Shown here piece after piece: positions 1 to 5,057 of a stretch of 6,263 nucleotides of DNA. The stretch lies in assembly GCA_035315685.1 (NCBI GenBank), contig DATFXR010000392.1, positions 1 through 6,263 on the forward strand, given 5' to 3'. The translations under genes were made by a program, and so were the position numbers. This stretch comes from QHWK01 sp035315685. Its GTDB lineage: Bacteria > Acidobacteriota > Vicinamibacteria > Vicinamibacterales > CAVVIG01. The notes under the pieces were generated by a model. The model was given only the letters and a program-made list of their open reading frames with translations. It was not told where the DNA came from and searched no databases. Numbering within the stretch: the stretch's first letter is position 1; each line of letters begins with the position of its first letter.

Positions 1-1146
1 CGCCGCGTACTGCGGCGTCTCGCTGTCGTCGCCGCGCGCGCGCAGGATGTAGCGGCCCGGCGGCACGTTCCCGATCGTGAACTCGCCGTCCCACTGAATG
101 CGGCCGCCGTAGTTCATGCCGATCTGATTGCCGCGTCCGCCACCCGCGATATCGATCGTCAGGTTCACGTTGCCGCTCGTTACCGGCGTGCCGTCGGGAT
201 TCAGCACGTGCCCGGTGAGTCGCGCCACGAGCACCAGCTGCATGTTGAAGTTGATGTCGAGCACTTCCTGGCTCAGCCCGACGGCAATCGGCTTCGCCTC
301 GTTCACCGATCCGACGCCGGGGAAGTACGTCGGCGCGTAGTTGGTCTGCTCCTGGTCGTTGCCGACCGGCGCGCCGGGACCTGGACCGCCGCGCCCTCCC
401 CGCCCCCCGAGCGCAGCGCGGGCCCCGGCGGCTGGTCCGCCGGGACCGCCGCCCGGTCCACCCGGTCCGCCGAAGCCGAACGGTCCGCCGAAGCCATTGC
501 CCCGCGCGACCGCGTTGACGTAGTAGTCGCCCGGCATCAGTCCCCAGACGCGGTACTGGCCTTTGTCGTCGGTCTGTCCGACGCCGGCCGGCGTGAGTCG
601 GCGCTCGCCCTGCAAGTACTGGTAGCGCATCACGCGCACCATCACGCCCGGCATCGCCTCGCCGTCTTCGTCCAGCACGCGCCCACCGATAACCGATCCC
701 CGCGGCAACTGGAATTGAATGCCTTTGAGGGTCTGACCGTCCGCGAGCTGCAGCGGCGTCCCCGCCTGCAGGGGACGGCGTTGTCCGTAGGAGAGCGACA
801 CGAACCCCGACTTCGAGACGGTCAGCGTGTAGCGTCCCGCCGGCAGTTCCGTCAGATCGAAGATGCCCTGATCGTCGGTGAGCATGCCGCGGCCGCCCGG
901 AAGCTCCACGGCCGAGACGAACACGCGCGCGCGCTTCACCGGCCGGCCGTTGTCCGACGCGACGACGACGCCGGTGATGCGGCCAGTTGGCGTCGGCGCC
1001 ACGTTCTGCGGCTGCGCCGGCGTGTCGCGCGCCGGCTGCTGAGAGCCACTCGACGGCCGCGGCGGCGCGATCTGGCCGGGCGTCTGCTGCGCGGTCGCGA
1101 CCGCGCCGAGCACCACGAGGAGAGCGACGATGGTGACTGCGCGCAT
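1..1146 (-). CDS. Secreted carboxypeptidase-regulatory-like domain protein, 3' end outside window
   Basis: The frame is open from an ATG at 1146 to base 1 with no stop, giving 382 residues of a protein that continues past the window. Residues 1-20 look like a Sec signal peptide: MRA start, a hydrophobic stretch rich in V/L/A, and a plausible signal peptidase I site after VATA. A Pro/Gln-rich low-complexity segment follows (about 21-54). Three beta-sandwich repeats of the CarboxypepD_reg-like type are then visible at about 56-148, 150-214 and 306-370; each has a GR(I/V)xG(x)V-type opening and a closing D-x-x-G-x-F/Y...LPAG-x-Y or VPPGRY block. Between the second and third lies a Gly/Pro-rich segment (216-258) and a YAPTYFPG motif often seen in such acidobacterial proteins. 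The role is unknown; such domains are usually structural or carbohydrate/peptide-binding modules of exported proteins. It starts 46 bases after prmA with only a weak GCGAGAA ribosome site, and no separate promoter is clear. It is probably unrelated to the chaperone operon in function. Confidence 0.85.
   Translation of the reverse strand, partial: MRAVTIVALLVVLGAVATAQQTPGQIAPPRPSSGSQQPARDTPAQPQNVAPTPTGRITGVVVASDNGRPVKRARVFVSAVELPGGRGMLTDDQGIFDLTELPAGRYTLTVSKSGFVSLSYGQRRPLQAGTPLQLADGQTLKGIQFQLPRGSVIGGRVLDEDGEAMPGVMVRVMRYQYLQGERRLTPAGVGQTDDKGQYRVWGLMPGDYYVNAVARGNGFGGPFGFGGPGGPGGGPGGPAAGARAALGGRGGRGGPGPGAPVGNDQEQTNYAPTYFPGVGSVNEAKPIAVGLSQEVLDINFNMQLVLVARLTGHVLNPDGTPVTSGNVNLTIDIAGGGRGNQIGMNYGGRIQWDGEFTIGNVPPGRYILRARGDDSETPQYAA
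373..501 (-). other. Gly/Pro-rich linker-coding segment inside the secreted protein
   Basis: Residues 216-258 of the secreted protein are almost entirely Gly, Pro, Ala, Arg and Phe, with repeated FGG and GGPGG steps. On DNA level this is a run of GGCGGACCG-like codons. It lies where domain 2 ends and the YAPTYFPG block begins, so it probably forms a flexible loop or linker. Slippage expansion is a likely origin, which is inference from its simple composition. Confidence 0.7.
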
Positions 1147-1192
1147 GAGTTCTCGCTGTATTAGACCCGAACGTCGCGTTCCAGGTTGACTG

Positions 1193-2032
1193 TCACGATA
1201 TTTTCACAGCAAACGCGACCCATTCATCCTCTTCGCGCTCCCAGACGCGGCGCGCGGTGCGGAAGGCAAGTGCCACCTCGTCTCGCTCGCGGGCCAGGAT
1301 GCCGCTCAGGATCAGCGTGCCTCCGCGCCGCACCGCGTCCAGAAGGATTGACGCGGACCGCACGAGCAGGGCGCCCGTCAGATTCGCGGTCACCACGTCG
1401 GCCGCCGGAAGCGGAGCCGAAGCAAGATCGACCACGTCGAACGACACGGTGAGGACATCGTCGTTCAGCGCCAGATTCTCGCGGGCGGACTGGATCGCGT
1501 CGGCGTCCGAGTCGATGCCGATCACGCTGGCCGCGCCGAGCCGAGCGGCCGCAATCGCGAGGATGCCGGACCCTGTGCCCACGTCGAGCACTTCGTGACC
1601 GACGAGATCGAGCGTCTGCAGCGCGGCCAGGCATAGACGCGTCGTGGCGTGGTGGCCCGTGCCGAATCCCATCGAGGGCTGAATCACGATCGAGATGGGG
1701 CTCGGGGCTGGAGCCTCGGGGCTCGCGGTCAGCGAGACGGCGCTGGACGCTCGGGGCTCGGGGCTAACAGTAATAGTGATTCTGCCTACGGTGACCGGCT
1801 GGAGGTTCTCCTGCGACCGGCGCGCCCAGTCGTCGTCAGGCACGTCGACCGGCGCGGCGTCGTATTGGAGTGTGAGCGCGCGCCGTGCGGCGTCGCGGTC
1901 GGCCGCCGTCGCGAAGAACACGCGCACGTCGGAGTCGCGCGGTTCGAGGGCCAGCGGAGAGAAATCGTCGACTGCCGCCGCGAGCATCTCCGGCGCGTCA
2001 GTCCGAACATCGAGCGCTGGATACGTTTTCAC
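1193..2032 (-). CDS. prmA: Ribosomal protein L11 methyltransferase PrmA, with a low-complexity insert
   Basis: This 279-residue protein matches PrmA, the cytoplasmic SAM-dependent enzyme that methylates amino groups of ribosomal protein L11. The N-terminal part (1-85) is a short version of the L11-recognition domain and contains the family block DDDWARRSQENLQPV (66-80). The catalytic Rossmann domain starts with MGFGTGHHATTRLCL (121-135; the family usually reads AFGTGTHPTT). SAM motif I is LDVGTGSG (149-156), an acidic IDSD follows (173-176), and the N of VTANLTG (217) fits the family's VANIL motif. Residues 90-112 are a Ser/Pro/Ala/Glu insert not expected in the family, where others have a short PPW-type linker. 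The start is a GTG; no ATG lies in frame just upstream and the N-terminus aligns well, but there is no clear ribosome site. It follows dnaJ, as in Bacillus-type hrcA-grpE-dnaK-dnaJ-prmA clusters, after a 160-base gap with a tandem repeat. Confidence 0.93.
   Translation of the reverse strand: MKTYPALDVRTDAPEMLAAAVDDFSPLALEPRDSDVRVFFATAADRDAARRALTLQYDAAPVDVPDDDWARRSQENLQPVTVGRITITVSPEPRASSAVSLTASPEAPAPSPISIVIQPSMGFGTGHHATTRLCLAALQTLDLVGHEVLDVGTGSGILAIAAARLGAASVIGIDSDADAIQSARENLALNDDVLTVSFDVVDLASAPLPAADVVTANLTGALLVRSASILLDAVRRGGTLILSGILARERDEVALAFRTARRVWEREEDEWVAFAVKIS
1697..1765 (-). repeat. AGCCCCG heptamer-derived low-complexity insert within prmA
   Basis: Read on the minus strand, the stretch opens with AGCCCCGAGCCCCGAGCG (two full heptamers and the start of a third, 1748-1765), and recurs as GAGCCCCGAGG (1714-1724) and AGCCCCGAGCCCC (1697-1709). 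It encodes the two similar peptides SPEPRAS and SPEAPAPSP separated by SAVSLTA, residues 90-112 of PrmA. Length stays a multiple of three, so the reading frame is preserved. The segment lies at the join between the L11-binding and methyltransferase domains. Confidence 0.75.
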
Positions 2033-2083
2033 AGTGGATGGGGCGCGATGTCCGACCTGAACGGCCGGACCTACATGGATCCG

Positions 2084-2200
2084 TTTGCCCGACCTGCCCG
2101 ACCCGCCTGACCTGCCCGACCTGCCCGACCTGCCTGACCTGCCTGACCTGCCTGACCCACCTGGCCCACCCGGCTCACCTGACCTACCCGACCTACCCGA
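2084..2200. repeat. 13-unit, 9-base tandem repeat between dnaJ and prmA
   Basis: On the plus strand the consensus unit is CCTGCCCGA or CCTGCCTGA (minus: TCGGGCAGG / TCAGGCAGG). Thirteen contiguous 9-base units fit without any indel: an edge unit 2084-2092, then 2093, 2102, 2111, 2120, 2129, 2138, 2147, 2156, 2165, 2174, 2183 and 2192. Units at 2129, 2138 and 2147 are identical, as are 2111 and 2120, and 2183 and 2192; the most diverged are 2156-2182. The last unit covers the dnaJ stop codon (2193-2195) and most of its final Phe-Gly codons. Because nine is a multiple of three, the plus strand stays open and would read as a PDL/PDP repeat, which I regard as an artefact. The transcript strand is G-rich. 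Confidence 0.95.
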
Positions 2201-3347
2201 ACATGTCCTTGACGCGATCGAAGAGGTTCCGCTCCTCCTGCGCGTCGTCTTCCCGGCGGGGACGTGGCTCGAATTTCTCGTCAGGCAGGGCCACGGCCAG
2301 CTGTTCGATCAGCCGGCGCTGATCGCGGGTGAGCTTCTTCGGCGTCCGCACCTGAACGGTCGCGAACAGGTCGCCGCGCCCGCGGCCGCCGACATCCGGC
2401 ATCCCCTTTCCCTTGAGGCGCAGCGTGGTCCCTGTCTGCGTGCCTTCGGGAACCCGCACCGTCTCCGGGCCGTCGAGCGTCGGCACCTGAATGTCGCCGC
2501 CGAGCGCAACCGTCGTGAAATGGACCGGGATCTCGCAGAACAGGTTGACGCCGTCGCGGCGGAAGAACTCGTGCTCCTGCACGTGAATGACGACGTAGAG
2601 ATGGCCCGAGGGCCCGCCACCGGATCCGGCTTCGCCTTCACCCTGAAGCCGCAGCTGCTGACCGGTCGCGATCCCCGGCGGAATCTTGACCGTGATCTTG
2701 CGCTCCTTCGAGACCTGTCCGGCGCCGTGGCAGGTGGCGCACGGCTTCGTGATGATCTTTCCGGCGCCGCGGCACTGCGGGCACGTCCGCGCGACCGTGA
2801 AGAATCCCTGCTGGAAGCGCACCTGCCCCTGGCCGCGGCACTGCGGACAGGTTGACGGCGCCGAGCCGGGCGCCGCGCCGGTGCCGTGGCAGGTCTCGCA
2901 GTTTTCCTGACGCGGAATCTGGACCGCCGTCTCGGCGCCGCGCGCCGACTCCTCGAATGAGATCTCGAGGTCGTAGCGCAGATCAGCGCCGCGCTGCGGT
3001 CCACCGCGGCGGCGGCCGCCGCCGAACAGATCGCCGAAGCCGAACATGTTGCCGAGGATGTCGGCGAAGTCGCCGAACTCCTGGAACACCGACGGATCGA
3101 AGCCGGCGCCCGCGCCGGCGCCCTTCACGCCCGCATGGCCGAAGCGATCGTAGAGGCTCCGCTTCTCGCTGTCCGCGAGGATCGCGTACGCTTCGGCCGC
3201 CTCCTTGAACTTCTCTTCGGCGATCTTGTCGCCCGGATTGCGGTCCGGGTGATATTTCATCGCGAGCTTGCGGTAGGCGCTCTTGATGTCGCCGTCGCTC
3301 GCCGTCTTGGCGATCCCGAGGATCTCGTAGTAGTCGCGCTTGCTCAC
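2193..3347 (-). CDS. dnaJ: Chaperone DnaJ (Hsp40), type I
   Basis: A 384-residue full-length type I Hsp40 co-chaperone, which delivers unfolded substrates to DnaK and stimulates its ATPase in the cytoplasm. The J domain spans about 4-70 with the essential HPD at 33-35 (KYHPDRNPGD). A Gly/Phe-rich region follows (71-115, GAGAGAGF and FGFGDLFGGG). The zinc-binding domain has all four CxxCxGxG repeats: CETCHGTG (150), CPQCRGQG (167), CPQCRGAG (189) and CATCHGAG (203), so all eight cysteines are present. Two C-terminal substrate-binding beta domains occupy about 215-340, and the end NLFDRVKDMFG is typical. The GTG start overlaps the grpE stop by four bases (GTGA), and a good ribosome site GAAGGTGG (3355-3362) sits seven bases upstream, which supports this start. 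The stop codon TAG is part of the first unit of a 9-base tandem repeat. Confidence 0.98.
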   Translation of the reverse strand: MSKRDYYEILGIAKTASDGDIKSAYRKLAMKYHPDRNPGDKIAEEKFKEAAEAYAILADSEKRSLYDRFGHAGVKGAGAGAGFDPSVFQEFGDFADILGNMFGFGDLFGGGRRRGGPQRGADLRYDLEISFEESARGAETAVQIPRQENCETCHGTGAAPGSAPSTCPQCRGQGQVRFQQGFFTVARTCPQCRGAGKIITKPCATCHGAGQVSKERKITVKIPPGIATGQQLRLQGEGEAGSGGGPSGHLYVVIHVQEHEFFRRDGVNLFCEIPVHFTTVALGGDIQVPTLDGPETVRVPEGTQTGTTLRLKGKGMPDVGGRGRGDLFATVQVRTPKKLTRDQRRLIEQLAVALPDEKFEPRPRREDDAQEERNLFDRVKDMFG

Positions 3348-3844
3348 GCCTTTGCCACCTTCACCATCGCCGGCCGCAGCAGTCGATCGTTGATCGTGTA
3401 GCCCTTCCGCAACTCACCGATCACTTCGCCCTCGCGATGTTCCGTGCTCTCTTCGTGCACCACGGCCTGGTGCACGTTCGGATCGAAATCGGCGCCCAGC
3501 GCGTCGATCGGCTTCACCCCGTAGCGACGCAACAGATCGTGCAGCTTGCCGTGGATCAGCTCGACGCCCTTGCGGTACGCGGCGCCGCCTTCGCCGGCAT
3601 CGACGGTCAGGGCGCGATCGAGGTCGTCGATGACCGGCAGCAGATCCTGCATCACATCCACGATGGCCTGGTCGGCCTGCTCGCGTCGTTCGCGCTCGAT
3701 GCGCTTGCGGTAGTTGTCGAACTCCGCGCTTTTCCGCAACCAGCGGTCCTTGTAGTCGTCGCGTTCGCGCTCGAGGTCGGCAACGGGAGAAGATTCGGGC
3801 GCGGCGGTTTCCGGAGCCGCATCCGTCAACGGTTCGTCAGGCAT
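3344..3844 (-). CDS. grpE: Nucleotide exchange factor GrpE
   Basis: The 166-residue protein is GrpE, the homodimeric factor that releases ADP from DnaK and acts as a thermosensor of the Hsp70 cycle. Residues 1-22 are an acidic, Pro/Ala-rich disordered tail. A long charged helix with coiled-coil character follows (23-65; DYKDRWLRKSAEFDNYRKRI is the recognisable family block at 30-49), then the four-helix bundle (about 60-110) and the C-terminal beta domain with the GrpE signature DFDPNVHQAV (119-128) and the ending GYTINDRLLRPAMVKV. The length is a little short of the roughly 190 residues of the E. coli protein, the loss being in the N-terminal tail. ATG start, ten bases after the hrcA stop; upstream AAGAAGAA is a weak ribosome site. 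Its stop TGA overlaps the dnaJ start, which suggests translational coupling. No dnaK lies between it and dnaJ. Confidence 0.97.
   Translation of the reverse strand: MPDEPLTDAAPETAAPESSPVADLERERDDYKDRWLRKSAEFDNYRKRIERERREQADQAIVDVMQDLLPVIDDLDRALTVDAGEGGAAYRKGVELIHGKLHDLLRRYGVKPIDALGADFDPNVHQAVVHEESTEHREGEVIGELRKGYTINDRLLRPAMVKVAKA
3355..3362 (-). promoter_or_regulatory. dnaJ ribosome binding site within grpE
   Basis: The minus strand reads GAAGGTGG seven bases before the dnaJ GTG. It lies inside the last codons of grpE. Together with the GTGA overlap it fixes the dnaJ start and suggests that ribosomes finishing grpE re-initiate on dnaJ. Confidence 0.65.
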
Positions 3845-3854
3845 AACGTTCTTC

Positions 3855-4898
3855 TTAATCGGGGTCCCTCAGCATCCGCGAGACAGCCTGCGCGGCGCCA
3901 TCGACGGCGGCAATCGCGCGCGAGTATCGCATCCGCGTCGGTCCGATGACGCCCACCGATCCGATCCCCGACCCGTCGTGGTAGGTCGAGAGGACCAGGC
4001 TGAACGGCCGCAGGTTCGGGTCGAGATGTTCGGCGCCGATCACCACGCTGAGGCCGGGGCCGTCGATGTATTCGTTGAGAAGTTGCAGTAGTTTCTGTTT
4101 CTCCTCGATCATCGCGAGCAGCGCCTGCAATGTCTGCACCGTGATTCCGCTCGCATCGTCGAGCAGGGCCGCGGTGCCTTCGATGTACATCGTGCGATCG
4201 TCCGGAAGATCGGAGAAGGTCGAGCTGGCGAGGCGCATCGCCCGTGCTCGCAGCGCGTCATAGAGCAGCCGCTCTTCGTTCATCCGCTCGAGCACCGCTT
4301 CGCGCGCCCGGTAGAGCGGCAGGCCCGCGAACTCCTGGTTCAGGTAATTGGCCGCCTGACGCAGTTCGTCCGCCTCCATCGCTTCCCCGACGTCGATCAC
4401 TTTCTGAATCACGTGGCCGCCGCTCGCGACAATCACGACGAGCACGCGCGTGGCGCTGAGTGGCACGAACTCGACGCGGTCGAACACGGCAGCCTCGTGC
4501 GCGGGACGGACGGCGAAGCCGACGCTCCGCGACGCCTGGGACAACATGTGCGACACCTGCGGGAGCAGCGTGTCGAGCAGGCGATCGGGGCTTTCGCGGC
4601 GCAGCCGCGCCTCGACCGCGGTGGCGGCGCGGTCGCGTGGCCGCCGCGTCTCGAGCAGCAGATCCACGTAGAACCGGTAACCGCGGTCGGTCGGGATGCG
4701 TCCGGCCGAGGTGTGCGGCTGCTGGACGAATCCTTCCTCTTCGAGCCGGGCGAGGATACTCCTGACCGTTGCCGACGAGACGCCGAGGCCCGCAGCGGTG
4801 ACCAGCACGGACGAGGCAACCGGCTCGCCTGATGCGATGTACTCGCGAATCAGGGCTGCCAGTACTCGCTTTGACCTATCTACGGCGTCCTGTGACAT
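3855..4898 (-). CDS. hrcA: Heat-inducible transcription repressor HrcA
   Basis: A 347-residue protein of normal family length, HrcA is the dimeric repressor that binds CIRCE operators and shuts off class I heat-shock genes; its folding depends on GroEL in species studied. The N-terminal winged-helix domain covers about 1-80: SSATVRSILARLEEEGF (41-57) holds the recognition helix and the PHTSAGRIPTDRGYRFYVD block (61-79) is the diagnostic family motif. The remainder is the GAF-like dimerisation region with an inserted segment, ending in GSVGVIGPTRMRYSRAIAAV (313-332), a typical HrcA C-terminus. The ATG at 4898 is preceded in frame by TAA at 4899-4901 and again at 4905-4907, so no longer start is possible. 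No ribosome site is well placed; GGAG (4913-4916) lies 14 bases upstream, inside the operator. The family usually reads ATIRNEMADLE (as in Bacillus) where this protein reads ATVRSILARLE. It is the first gene of the chaperone operon and likely autoregulates. Confidence 0.97.
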   Translation of the reverse strand: MSQDAVDRSKRVLAALIREYIASGEPVASSVLVTAAGLGVSSATVRSILARLEEEGFVQQPHTSAGRIPTDRGYRFYVDLLLETRRPRDRAATAVEARLRRESPDRLLDTLLPQVSHMLSQASRSVGFAVRPAHEAAVFDRVEFVPLSATRVLVVIVASGGHVIQKVIDVGEAMEADELRQAANYLNQEFAGLPLYRAREAVLERMNEERLLYDALRARAMRLASSTFSDLPDDRTMYIEGTAALLDDASGITVQTLQALLAMIEEKQKLLQLLNEYIDGPGLSVVIGAEHLDPNLRPFSLVLSTYHDGSGIGSVGVIGPTRMRYSRAIAAVDGAAQAVSRMLRDPD

Positions 4899-4904
4899 TT
4901 ACGG

Positions 4905-4931
4905 TTAGCAGTCTCCGCTGAAGACTGCCAA
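4905..4931. promoter_or_regulatory. CIRCE-like operator upstream of hrcA
   Basis: The plus strand reads TTAGCAGTC, then nine bases, then GACTGCCAA. The classical CIRCE is TTAGCACTC-N9-GAGTGCTAA. Arm length, spacing and 15 of 18 arm positions agree; two of the three differences are symmetrical (C to G in one arm, G to C in the other), so the palindrome is kept, with one remaining A/G mismatch between arms. It ends six bases before the hrcA start and would overlap the predicted transcription start, which is where CIRCE blocks RNA polymerase. Autoregulation by HrcA is inferred from family knowledge. Confidence 0.88.
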
Positions 4932-4933
4932 AG

Positions 4934-4939
4934 ATTATA
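4934..4939 (-). promoter_or_regulatory. -10 element of the hrcA-grpE-dnaJ promoter
   Basis: The minus strand carries a perfect TATAAT, unusual by chance in this GC-rich sequence, three bases before the operator. A start about seven bases downstream would fall near 4927, inside the operator, giving a leader of roughly 29 bases. No convincing -35 hexamer is seen at 16-18 bases (AGGCTC at 17), nor an extended -10 TG, so the promoter may be weak or need help. Confidence 0.7.
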
Positions 4940-4960
4940 CAACGGGTGCGTCGGCTGAGC

Positions 4961-4986
4961 CTTCGTCCGTTCGGCCACGCACGAAG
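4961..4986. other. Perfectly centred 26-base inverted repeat upstream of the hrcA promoter
   Basis: CTTCGT (4961-4966) pairs with ACGAAG (4981-4986), and after one C-C mismatch CGT (4968-4970) pairs with ACG (4977-4979) around a six-base centre. It sits where the -35 region would end. Neither flank has a T-run, so it is a poor intrinsic terminator for the upstream amidohydrolase; a protein-binding site is possible. The rest of the gap between the two genes (4987-5057) shows nothing I can name. Confidence 0.45.
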
Positions 4987-5057
4987 TATCGGGCCATCCC
5001 TGCCGCGCCTTCATCAGGTGAGCAGGCCACGAAAGCATGTCGCGACGAGAAAACCGG

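Noticed and set aside
208..1164. Long plus-strand open frame of 318 codons opposite the secreted protein gene
   Set aside because: It is Arg/Ala/His-rich with no family resemblance, while the minus frame over the same bases gives a signal peptide and three recognisable domains.
1147..1192. Possible promoter for the secreted protein in the gap after prmA
   Set aside because: A TAATAC-like hexamer is present but no -35 partner is seen at a proper distance; not strong enough to annotate.
2085..2855. Plus-strand open frame starting with a PDL/PDP repeat, 256 codons
   Set aside because: The repeat peptide comes from the 9-base array staying in frame, and the rest is antisense to dnaJ, whose coding identity is certain.
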